A DNA stretch of 64,000 nt from Flavobacteriales bacterium (GTDB lineage: Bacteria > Bacteroidota > Bacteroidia > Flavobacteriales_F > PHOS-HE28): NCBI GenBank assembly GCA_030584065.1, contig CP129489.1, positions 2,647,497 through 2,711,496 of the forward strand, given 5' to 3'. Both the position numbers and the translations under genes were made by a program. The notes under the pieces are model-generated. The model had not been told where the DNA came from. It ran no database searches and saw nothing but the letters and a program-made list of their open reading frames with translations. Each line of letters opens with the position of its first letter. Position 1 is the first letter of the stretch. Positions 46,210 through 54,073 of the stretch are shown piece after piece.

Positions 46210-47519
46210 CCCCGCTGAAGCTTTTCGAGGTACTGGCGGTACAGCTGCTTCTGATGGTCGTCGAGCACGATGCGGCGGCCCTCGATGAAAGCCCAGCGCA
46301 CATCGTTGCCGCGCATGTCCAGCGCATCGCCCGCGGAGACGATGACCGTGGCATCCTTGCCCACAGCAAGGCTGCCGCAGCGCTGGTCGATGCCGAGGAT
46401 GGCGGCGGCATCGAGCGTGATGGCACGGAGCGCATCCTCGGAAGAGAGGCCGTAGGCACGCGCGGTGCCGGCGACGAAGGGCAGGTTACGGCCGCCCACG
46501 TGCTCGTGATCGCCGGAGTACCCCAGGCAGAACCGGACGCCGCGCTCCTTCAGCAGGGCAGGAAGCCGATAGGGCAGATCGATGTCATCGTCCGGCCTCA
46601 GGGGCAGGCTGTGCGTGCGCCGCAGGATCACATCCACCTGGTTGTCGCGCAGCAGATCGGCCACCCTCCAGGCGTCGTAGCCGCCGGCGATCACCATGCG
46701 CTTCACGCCCTCGGCCTTGGCGAATTGAACGGCCTCGGAAATCTCCCGCGCGGCATCGGCCCGCACGAAGAGCGTCCGGCGTCCGTCGAAGAGCCCGCGC
46801 ATCGCCTCCATGCGCGAGTCGGCCACGGGCGGCGGGGACATTGCGGCATAGGCCCTTGCGCGGCGGAAGAAGTCGCGCAGATCCGCCAGCCGCAGCAGGC
46901 GCTCATCCTTCTTCTCGCTGTCCGTCTCGCCCGGCTCGGCCCACCATCCGTGGCGCTGGTATGCCGCGGGCCAGGTCATCCAAATGCCGTCGTCGGCCTT
47001 CACGATGGCGCCATCGTTGTCCCACGCATCGAGCTGCACCACGCTGCTCGTTCCGGCGATGGCGAGCCCGCGGGGTGCGCATTGCGCGAGCAGGACGCCG
47101 TTGGCGCGTACGGTAGGGGTCACGCGCGAATCGGCCTTGTAGGCGGAGCGCGCGCGGAGCTCGGGCTCGTACTGGCCGACGTCCTGCTTGTCCACGGTGG
47201 CGCGGGCCTGCTCGATCTCGATGAGGCCAAGGGGCGAATCGGGCAGGATGAAGCCCGGATACACATGCTGGCCCTTGGCATCGATCACGGTATCGTAGGC
47301 GGCCTTCACGCCATAGTCGAAGCCCACGTAATCGATCCGGCCGGCGCGGAAGCCCACGGCGCCATCGTCGATCGCGCGGCCGTCGCCGACATGCACTGTG
47401 CCGGCGGTGATGAGGATGCTCTTCGCCTGCGCCGGGGCGGGCGTGGGCACTTGAGCGCGGGCCACGGCCCCGCTGAGCAGCGCGGTGACGAGCACCACCC
47501 GGGGATCAATGCACCTCAT
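46203..47519 (-). CDS. Amidohydrolase-fold exported protein lacking the HxH metal site
   Basis: 438 aa with a signal peptide (MRCIDPRVVLVTALLSGAVARA). The fold is recognisable from SILITAGTVHVGDGRAIDDG, the segment KGQHVYPGFI, and the C-terminal RAITLDAAAILGIDQRCGSLAVGKDATVIV. Where active enzymes have PGxIDxHxH, this has PGFILPDSPLGLIEIE without histidines. A late GYSGDHEHVGG provides the only His cluster. Probably a non-catalytic partner. Its start lies inside the 3' end of the larger amidohydrolase gene (14-nt overlap), so the two are translationally linked. Confidence 0.88.
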   Translation of the reverse strand: MRCIDPRVVLVTALLSGAVARAQVPTPAPAQAKSILITAGTVHVGDGRAIDDGAVGFRAGRIDYVGFDYGVKAAYDTVIDAKGQHVYPGFILPDSPLGLIEIEQARATVDKQDVGQYEPELRARSAYKADSRVTPTVRANGVLLAQCAPRGLAIAGTSSVVQLDAWDNDGAIVKADDGIWMTWPAAYQRHGWWAEPGETDSEKKDERLLRLADLRDFFRRARAYAAMSPPPVADSRMEAMRGLFDGRRTLFVRADAAREISEAVQFAKAEGVKRMVIAGGYDAWRVADLLRDNQVDVILRRTHSLPLRPDDDIDLPYRLPALLKERGVRFCLGYSGDHEHVGGRNLPFVAGTARAYGLSSEDALRAITLDAAAILGIDQRCGSLAVGKDATVIVSAGDALDMRGNDVRWAFIEGRRIVLDDHQKQLYRQYLEKLQRGQ

Positions 47520-50500
47520 GCTCCTCGATCAGGTATTCCTCGTCGCCGAGATCGTCGCAATGCCACAGCCGGGGCCGCTCGCGGCGGGGCTTCAGGGTGG
47601 GCGCCCCCTCGGCCTTTGCCTGCACCATGGCCCGGATGAGGCGGTCGCGCTCGGTGGCGACCCATGTACGCTGCCCGCGGTCCTGCGCCTCATCGTAGTA
47701 CCGGATGCCGTCCACGTAGGTCTGCAGGGCACGGGAATCGATGCTGAGCGGGTCACCGCTCCAGAGGACGAGATCGGCATCCTTGCCGGGCTCGATGGAC
47801 CCGATCCGGTGCTCGAGCCCGAGCATGCGCGCAGGATTCAGCGTCACCATCCTCCAGGCCTCCTCCGCGCTGAGGCCGCCGTACTTCACGGCCTTCGCCG
47901 CCTCCTGATTGAGCCTGCGGCTCATCTCCGCATCGTCGCTATTGATGCCGGTATTCACCGCATTGCGGTGCAGGAGCGCCGCATTGTGCGGAATGGCATC
48001 GTTCACCTCCAGCTTGTAGCCCCACCAATCGCTGAAGGTGCTGGCGCTGGCGCCATGGCGCCTCATTGCCGGGGCCACCTTGTACCCTTCGAGGATGTGC
48101 GTGAAGGTGTTCACCTTGAAGCGCATGCTGTCCGCCACATGCATGAGCATGGCGATCTCGCTCTGCACATAGCTGTGGCAGCTGATGTCGCGCTCCCCGA
48201 GCAGGATCTCCGCCAGCGCCTCCATCCGCAGGTCTCTCCGAGGAGGGAGCCTGCCCTCCCGGTCCTTGGCCCTCAGGCCCGCCCATGCGGCATGCTCCGC
48301 CTCATAGGCGCGCGCCTGGTGGAAGGCATCGTAGAACGCCTGCTCAACGCCCATGCGCGTCTGGGGGAAGCGCGTACCGCCGCCCCAATTGCTCTGTTTC
48401 ACGTTCTCGCCCAGGGCGAACTTGATGCGGGGCCGCGCGCCCTTCAGGAGCAGGCTGTCCGCTGCATGGCCCCAGCGCAGCTTGATCACCGCGCTCTGCC
48501 CGCCGATGGGGTTGGCGCTGCCGTGCAGCTGCTGCACGGTGGTGACGCCGCCGGCAAGGTTCCGGTAGATGTTGACATCGTCCGGATTGATCGCATCGCC
48601 GATCCGCACCTCGCTGGTGATGTGGTGCGAGCCCTCGTTCACGCCGCGCGCAATGGCGATGTGCGAGTGCTCATCGACGATGCCGCAGGTGAGGTGCTTC
48701 CCTTGGGCATCCACCTCCACCACCTCCGGCTTGGCCTTGGGCGGGAAGAGCGCCTGCGGATCGATCCGCTCGCCCACCGCCATCACCTTCCCCTGATGGA
48801 TGAGCACATCGGCCCTGCGCAGGATGCCGTTCGCGGTGTTCGTCCAGACCGTTGCGCCGCGGAAGAGCACGGTCTGCTGCTCGGGCGCCTTCGTCCAGCC
48901 GAAGCCGACAAGGGGGCGGCTGATCGGGCCGCGGGCCGGCGTCGGCTTCGTCGCTGCCGTATCGGGCTTGGCGCCCTTGGCGGGCATCGCATCGGCCTTA
49001 CGCACCGCGCTCCAGGCGAACCAGGCCCCGCCAGGCTTCTGCCCTTGGCCCGCCCATACGCCGCCGCCGCCATGGACGGTGCCGTTGAGGCGGATCAGCG
49101 CATCGGGCTTGCCCTTCGGTGCGAAGCTGAGGCTGAGCACGCTCCCGTTGACCTCGAAGCGCGGCTTCACCTTCAGGCTATCGGGCTCATCGGGCCGGCG
49201 GATGCTCACCTCGGGCTTCGCCGGCTCACCGCCCACCTCCATGAGCCAGATGGCATCGCCGAGGTTGAGGTCGTAGGTGCCCGCCAGCCTGGGCTGCTCC
49301 GGATCGGCCAGCAGGTACCGCTTCCCCTCCACCCAGTTCTCGTGGATCGTATTGCGTTCGTGCAGCAGGTGGTGCGAGGTGATCAGGAAGGAGGCCCGCA
49401 TACCGGGCCGCAGGGCGCCATAGCGGTCCTCCAAGCCATAGAGGCGCGCAGGCTCGACGGTGAGCTTCTCGATGGCGCGCGCGCTGTCAAGACCATGGGC
49501 CACCAGCTGGCGGAGATCCTTCCAAAGGTCCTTCAGGTCCTTCCGGCCATGTGCGGTGAGCGCAAAGGGGATGCCCATGCTGTCCACCAGCTGCGGGTTG
49601 CGCATGGCGAGCTCCCAATGCTTCAGCCGCGCATAGCTGACTTCCAGCGCGTCCAGTGGATCCTCCACATCGTAGGCCTGGGGCTGCGCGAAGGGGATGA
49701 TCAGGGGCATGGCCGCAGCCTTCACCTCCTCCAGCCGGGCGTACTCATCGCCCGCTCCCTTGATGATGCCCGTGAGGCCCTGCTCCTTGAGCAAGGCGGA
49801 CCAGCGCAGGATGTCATTGCGGTCCGTCGCCTCCACCACGATACGCGTGCCCAACTGCGCGGCCAACGCCTCCAGCACGGCGTCCGTGTGCCGACCGGCC
49901 GGCTGGGCGGCATGCCACCGGGCGTCGAGTATCGCCTGGCGCAGCAACGCGATGCTGCCCATGAGCGAGCTGGGGTAGGGATCGGGCGAGCTGCCCTTGC
50001 TGAAGCTTAGGTGCGCAGCCGTTCGCGGCTGCACCACGCTCTTCACCGGTGGCTCATCGTTGAGTGCGATGGCCGCGGAGGTGCCCCGGGCGATGCCATC
50101 CATGCGGTGGGCGACGACCAGGGCATACCCTTGGGCACGGAGCGCCGTCGCGCGGTCCCCGTCGGGCCTGTAGAGCGCATGGGCATCAGCGTCGGCGCGA
50201 AGGGCAGCGTTCCAATGCCGGGCGGCCCGGTGCTCGGCCTTCCGCTCCTCGGCCGTGCTGGCCGGAAGCCCCAGGTCGCTGTAGGGCTCGATGAGCGCCG
50301 GCCAGAGATGCAGGCCGTCGAGGCGGCGTACGACGGCACCTTCCGGCACGCTCACCTTCTCACCGACGGCAATCACCCGGTCGCCCTGGATGAGAAGGGT
50401 GCCATCCCGAACAACGGTGCGCGCATCGATGTGCAGCACCGCCCCGGTGAAGGCATGGACCGGCTGGGCAGCATCGCGCACATGGGCCGGGGGACGCATG

Positions 50501-50556
50501 CTCTGGCCATGCAAAGCCAGTGGAGCCAACAGGGGCAGGAATCGGAGCGCGCGCAT
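47506..50556 (-). CDS. Double amidohydrolase-domain exported protein
   Basis: 1016 aa with a signal peptide (MRALRFLPLLAPLALHGQ). The N-terminal amidohydrolase-like half has no metal histidines (LWPALIEPYSDLG where HxH is expected). A linker (residues about 430-580) precedes a C-terminal half that keeps the metal site: GIVDEHSHIAIA, a later CHSY and FTHILEGYK, and NTGINSDDAE as the Asp ligand. The carbamylated-Lys equivalent may be in FALGENVKQS. Imidazolonepropionase-like enzymes of Bacteroidota show this double layout; the substrate is unknown. The ATG at 50556 is supported by TACTTTCGC 9 nt upstream. Confidence 0.88.
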   Translation of the reverse strand: MRALRFLPLLAPLALHGQSMRPPAHVRDAAQPVHAFTGAVLHIDARTVVRDGTLLIQGDRVIAVGEKVSVPEGAVVRRLDGLHLWPALIEPYSDLGLPASTAEERKAEHRAARHWNAALRADADAHALYRPDGDRATALRAQGYALVVAHRMDGIARGTSAAIALNDEPPVKSVVQPRTAAHLSFSKGSSPDPYPSSLMGSIALLRQAILDARWHAAQPAGRHTDAVLEALAAQLGTRIVVEATDRNDILRWSALLKEQGLTGIIKGAGDEYARLEEVKAAAMPLIIPFAQPQAYDVEDPLDALEVSYARLKHWELAMRNPQLVDSMGIPFALTAHGRKDLKDLWKDLRQLVAHGLDSARAIEKLTVEPARLYGLEDRYGALRPGMRASFLITSHHLLHERNTIHENWVEGKRYLLADPEQPRLAGTYDLNLGDAIWLMEVGGEPAKPEVSIRRPDEPDSLKVKPRFEVNGSVLSLSFAPKGKPDALIRLNGTVHGGGGVWAGQGQKPGGAWFAWSAVRKADAMPAKGAKPDTAATKPTPARGPISRPLVGFGWTKAPEQQTVLFRGATVWTNTANGILRRADVLIHQGKVMAVGERIDPQALFPPKAKPEVVEVDAQGKHLTCGIVDEHSHIAIARGVNEGSHHITSEVRIGDAINPDDVNIYRNLAGGVTTVQQLHGSANPIGGQSAVIKLRWGHAADSLLLKGARPRIKFALGENVKQSNWGGGTRFPQTRMGVEQAFYDAFHQARAYEAEHAAWAGLRAKDREGRLPPRRDLRMEALAEILLGERDISCHSYVQSEIAMLMHVADSMRFKVNTFTHILEGYKVAPAMRRHGASASTFSDWWGYKLEVNDAIPHNAALLHRNAVNTGINSDDAEMSRRLNQEAAKAVKYGGLSAEEAWRMVTLNPARMLGLEHRIGSIEPGKDADLVLWSGDPLSIDSRALQTYVDGIRYYDEAQDRGQRTWVATERDRLIRAMVQAKAEGAPTLKPRRERPRLWHCDDLGDEEYLIEEHEVH

Positions 50557-50565
50557 TCGGGTGCG

Positions 50566-50574
50566 GCGAAAGTA
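50566..50574 (-). promoter_or_regulatory. -7 element TACTTTCGC for the amidohydrolase pair
   Basis: Minus-strand TACTTTCGC, 9 nt before the ATG at 50556. Confidence 0.6.
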
Positions 50575-50616
50575 GCCGGGCGGCGGCTTCGCGGGCGCAG
50601 AGCGGGCCAGCGCCGC

Positions 50617-50625
50617 TACATTGGG
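50617..50625 (+). promoter_or_regulatory. -7-like element TACATTGGG for the YfcC-type gene
   Basis: TACATTGGG, 3 nt before the ATG at 50629, divergent from the amidohydrolase element. Confidence 0.5.
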
Positions 50626-50628
50626 CGC

Positions 50629-52044
50629 ATGGCAAACCGGGAAACAAAGGAGCGCAGGGCGCCCGATGCGCTGCTGATCATCGCCGCGGTGCTCGCGCTC
50701 GCCGTGGCATGCACCTGGATCGTCCCGGCCGGGTCGTTCGAAAGGCGCGAAGCGGTCACCGAAGCCGGCACGCGCACGGCCGTGGTGCCGGGCACCTACC
50801 ACGCCGTGGATGCTACGCCCGTGCCGTGGTGGGGCTTCTTCACCGCGCCGGTGAAGGGATTCACGGACCATCAAGCGGCCATGATCATGGCCTTCGTGCT
50901 GCTGATCGGCGGGGCCTTCGCCGTGCTGAACGCAACGGGCGCCATCGATGCGCTGCTCTTCCGTGTGCTCCGCTGGGCCCGCGACCACCCCGGCCGCAAG
51001 CGATTCGTTATACCGGCCCTCATGCTCGCCTTCAGCATCGGAGGGAACACCTTCGGCATGGCGGAGGAGGTGCTCGTGTTCCTCATGATCACCATCCCGC
51101 TGGCGCGGAGCCTGGGCTGGGATGCCGTGGTGGGCGCGGCCATCCCCTTCCTCGGCGCGGGCGTGGGCTTCGCAGGCGCGGCGTTCAATCCCTTCACCGT
51201 GGGCATCGCACAGGGGCTTGGCGAACTGCCGTTGTTCAGCGGGTGGGAGCTCCGCATGGCGCTGTGGGCCGTGCTTACGGGAATCGCCATTGCCTTCGTG
51301 ATGCGCTATGCCGCCCGGCTTGAGGCGGATCCGCGCCGCAGCATCCTGCACGGCGTGTCAGGACGGGCCACTGAGCATGGCGCACTGGAAGAGAAGCCGC
51401 TCACCGGCCGCCGCATCGCGGTGCTGGCGCTCTTCGCCCTCACCATCATGGCGCTCATCGTGGGCGTGAACCGCTACGGATGGTACATCGAGGAAATCGC
51501 CGGTCTCTTCATCGGCATGGGCGTAGCCGCGGCCATGATCGGCGGCATCGGTGCGGATGCCGCGGCCAAGGCCTTCGTGGGCGGTGCACGCGACATGGTC
51601 GCCGCCGCGCTGCTCATCGGGCTGAGCCGCAGCGTGCTGCTGGTGATGCAGGAGGGCCAGGTGGTGGACACGGTGCTCCATGCGCTCAGCGGCGCCATCA
51701 GCGGACTGCCGGCATCGGTGAGCGCGCAGCTCATGTTCGCGGTGCAGTTCGCCATCAACTTCTTCGTGCCCAGCGGCAGTGGCCAGGCGGCACTCACCAT
51801 GCCGGTGATGACGCCGCTGGCGGACCTGCTCCACATCCCGCGGCAGACGGCCGTGCTCGCCTACCAGCTCGGCGACGGACTCTGCAACTTCGTCATCCCC
51901 ACCAGCGGCGTCACCATGGGCATCCTGCAGATCGCGGGCATCCCCTTCGGCGCCTGGCTGCGATGGATCGGGCGGCTCATGCTGCTGCTGGTGGGCGCCG
52001 GCATGGCCTTCCTGGCCCTCAGCGTGGCCGTCTGGCAGCCCTGA
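50629..52044 (+). CDS. YfcC/DcuC-family membrane carrier
   Basis: 471-aa inner-membrane transporter with about 11-12 TM segments. Family marks: WIVPAGSFERREAV near the N-terminus, IGGNTFGMAEEVLVFLMITIPLA, GAGVGFAGAAFNPFTVGIAQ, and the C-terminal INFFVPSGSGQAALTMPVM with GLCNFVIPTSGVTMG. Such C4-dicarboxylate carrier-like proteins move organic acids or amino acids. Substrate unknown; the divergent amidohydrolase pair may point to peptide or amide metabolism (inference). First gene of the run to PBP1A. Confidence 0.9.
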   Translation: MANRETKERRAPDALLIIAAVLALAVACTWIVPAGSFERREAVTEAGTRTAVVPGTYHAVDATPVPWWGFFTAPVKGFTDHQAAMIMAFVLLIGGAFAVLNATGAIDALLFRVLRWARDHPGRKRFVIPALMLAFSIGGNTFGMAEEVLVFLMITIPLARSLGWDAVVGAAIPFLGAGVGFAGAAFNPFTVGIAQGLGELPLFSGWELRMALWAVLTGIAIAFVMRYAARLEADPRRSILHGVSGRATEHGALEEKPLTGRRIAVLALFALTIMALIVGVNRYGWYIEEIAGLFIGMGVAAAMIGGIGADAAAKAFVGGARDMVAAALLIGLSRSVLLVMQEGQVVDTVLHALSGAISGLPASVSAQLMFAVQFAINFFVPSGSGQAALTMPVMTPLADLLHIPRQTAVLAYQLGDGLCNFVIPTSGVTMGILQIAGIPFGAWLRWIGRLMLLLVGAGMAFLALSVAVWQP

Positions 52045-52060
52045 CCGCGCTGCCCCGCCC

Positions 52061-52069
52061 TACCTTCGC
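52061..52069 (+). promoter_or_regulatory. -7 element TACCTTCGC for the membrane protein-cytochrome-hflX-PBP genes
   Basis: TACCTTCGC, 20 nt before the ATG at 52090, just after the YfcC stop. Confidence 0.6.
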
Positions 52070-52089
52070 GCCGCTCCGAATCCCGCACC

Positions 52090-52530
52090 ATGAACTCCGG
52101 CTTCCTCTCCTTCGCGCACAGCCTGCTGCGCTACGGCGTGCTGCTCTTCGTCCTCGTGGCCTTCCTGGTGAGCCTGCGCGGGCTGCTGCTCCGGCGGCCC
52201 ATCCTCACCTGGGAGCGCATGGCCGCGATCATCGCCGTGGTGCTCTGCCATGTACAGCTCGTGCTGGGCGCCATCCTCTACATGCAGAACTTCCAGGCCA
52301 TCTCCCGCATGGAGGGCGCGCAGCTCCGGTTCTGGAAATTCGAGCACATCGGCACCATGGTGATCGCCATCGTGCTGGTCACCTTGGGCCGGTCCCTGGC
52401 CAAGCGGGCAACGGAGGAGCCCCTGAAGCAGCGCCGCATCGCCATCTTCTACGGCATCGCGCTGGTACTCATGCTCTGGGCGGTCCCCTGGCCCATCAGG
52501 GACGTGGGGCACGGACTGGGATGGCTATGA
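52090..52530 (+). CDS. Four-TM membrane protein, possible b-type cytochrome
   Basis: 146 aa with four hydrophobic helices (about residues 5-28, 45-65, 87-102, 120-138). Histidines H10, H54 and H86 lie at helix ends on the first three helices and could ligate heme b, as in small cytochrome b-like proteins. Its stop overlaps the start of a c-type cytochrome lipoprotein, which favours an electron-transfer role. I do not recognise a named family; heme binding is inference. Confidence 0.7.
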   Translation: MNSGFLSFAHSLLRYGVLLFVLVAFLVSLRGLLLRRPILTWERMAAIIAVVLCHVQLVLGAILYMQNFQAISRMEGAQLRFWKFEHIGTMVIAIVLVTLGRSLAKRATEEPLKQRRIAIFYGIALVLMLWAVPWPIRDVGHGLGWL

Positions 52531-52853
52531 GAAGGAGCCTCATCACCCTCACCGCGCTGGCCCTCATGGTGCTGGCCTGCGGCAACGGAGCCTCGGCCGA
52601 AGCCCCACTGGAGACGGGCGGCGACCAAGGCGCACAGCTGTTCCGCCTGCACTGCACCCTGTGCCATGGCAAGGATGGCCGCTTGGGATTCAACGGCGCC
52701 AAGGACCTCACGGCCAGCGCGCTCTCGCGCGCCGAGATGATCGCACAGGTGACCAACGGCAAGGGGAAGATGATGCCCTATAAGAACGTGCTCACCGCGA
52801 AGGAGATCGAGGCCGTGGTGGACTACACACGCAAGCTGGGGCAGGCGCGATGA
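52527..52853 (+). CDS. Monoheme cytochrome c lipoprotein
   Basis: 108 aa. Lipoprotein signal with lipobox MVLAC (Cys at residue 18), so probably anchored to a membrane on the periplasmic side. One heme motif CTLCH at 43-47 with downstream Met in GKGKMMPYKN as the likely sixth ligand. The domain ends KEIEAVVDYTRKL, typical of class I cytochromes. ATGA overlap with the membrane gene upstream and ATGA overlap with hflX downstream. Confidence 0.9.
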   Translation: MRRSLITLTALALMVLACGNGASAEAPLETGGDQGAQLFRLHCTLCHGKDGRLGFNGAKDLTASALSRAEMIAQVTNGKGKMMPYKNVLTAKEIEAVVDYTRKLGQAR

Positions 52854-54073
52854 TCGACCCGCTGGAGCTGAAGGGCAAGGCCGAGAAGGCCGTACTCGTG
52901 GGCCTGATCACCGATGAGCAGGACGCTGACCAGTCGAAGGAGTACCTGGACGAGCTCGAGTTCCTGGCCGCCACCGCCGACATCGCCACGCTGAAGCGCT
53001 TCACCCAGCGCATGCACAAACCCGACGGCCGCAGCTATATCGGCAGCGGCAAGCTGGCCGAGGTGAAGGCCTGGATGGAGGCCAATGGCGCCGACTGCGT
53101 CATCTTCGACGATGAGCTCACGCCGGCGCAGCAGCGCAACCTGGAGAAGGAGTTGGCGAAGCCGGTGCTCGACCGACCGCGCCTGATCCTGGACATCTTC
53201 GCCCGCAGGGCGCGCACCGCGCACGCCAAGAAGCAGGTGGAACTGGCGCAGTACGAGTACATGCTGCCGCGCCTCACCAAATTGTGGACGCACCTGGAGC
53301 GCCAGCGTGGCGGCACCGGCACGCGCGGCGGCGCCGGCGAGAAGGAGATCGAGACCGACCGCCGCCTGGTGCGCGACCGCATCGCGCTGCTCAAGGCCCA
53401 GCTCAAGGACATCGACAAGCAGATGGCCACCCAGCGCGGCAATCGCGGCAAGCTGGTGCGCGTGGCCCTGGTGGGCTACACCAACGTGGGCAAGAGCACG
53501 CTCATGAACCTGCTCAGCAAGAGCGACGTGTTCGCCGAGAACAAGCTCTTCGCCACGCTCGATACCACCGTGCGCAAGGTGGTGCTCGGCAACCTGCCCT
53601 TCCTGCTCAGCGATACCGTGGGCTTCATCCGCAAGCTGCCCACCCAGCTCATCGAGAGCTTCAAGAGCACCCTGGACGAGACGCGCGAGGCCGACCTCCT
53701 GCTGCACGTGGTGGACATCAGCCACCACAACTTCGAGGAGCAGTACGAGACCGTGAAGCAGACCCTGAACGAGATCGGCGCGGGCTCCACCCCCACCGTC
53801 GTCGTCTTCAACAAGATCGATGCGTACCGCCCCGCGCCGCACGACCCCGACGACCTGGCGCCCAAGCGCGTGGACCAGTACTCGCTGGAGGAGCTCAAGG
53901 CGAGCTGGATGGCCCGGATGACCACCGAGGAGTGCATCTTCATCAGCGCTGCGGCCCGGCAGAACATCGATGCGCTGCGCAAGCTGCTCTATGAGCGGGT
54001 GAAGACCATCCACATCGCGCGCTATCCCTACGAGAGCGACCTGCTCTTCAAGGACGAGTACCTGGAGCCTTGA
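52850..54073 (+). CDS. hflX: GTPase HflX
   Basis: 407-aa ribosome-associated GTPase linked to ribosome splitting under stress. N-terminal HflX domain (EYLDELEFLAATADI, KPDGRSYIGSGKLAEVKAW, DDELTPAQQRNLEKEL), a coiled-coil (ERQRGGTGTRGGAGEKEIE), then the G domain with G1 GYTNVGKST at 209-217, G3 DTVGF, G4 NKID. Coupled by ATGA to the cytochrome gene, an unusual partner, and by TTGA to PBP1A. Confidence 0.96.
   Translation: MIDPLELKGKAEKAVLVGLITDEQDADQSKEYLDELEFLAATADIATLKRFTQRMHKPDGRSYIGSGKLAEVKAWMEANGADCVIFDDELTPAQQRNLEKELAKPVLDRPRLILDIFARRARTAHAKKQVELAQYEYMLPRLTKLWTHLERQRGGTGTRGGAGEKEIETDRRLVRDRIALLKAQLKDIDKQMATQRGNRGKLVRVALVGYTNVGKSTLMNLLSKSDVFAENKLFATLDTTVRKVVLGNLPFLLSDTVGFIRKLPTQLIESFKSTLDETREADLLLHVVDISHHNFEEQYETVKQTLNEIGAGSTPTVVVFNKIDAYRPAPHDPDDLAPKRVDQYSLEELKASWMARMTTEECIFISAAARQNIDALRKLLYERVKTIHIARYPYESDLLFKDEYLEP

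Noticed and set aside
50011..50628. N-terminal extension of the YfcC-type gene over 200 codons
   Set aside because: Lies opposite the amidohydrolase signal region, and the -7 box plus ATG at 50629 give a proper transporter N-terminus.
50557..51351. N-terminal extension of the double amidohydrolase
   Set aside because: Antisense to the YfcC gene; the ATG at 50556 begins a signal peptide and follows a -7 box.
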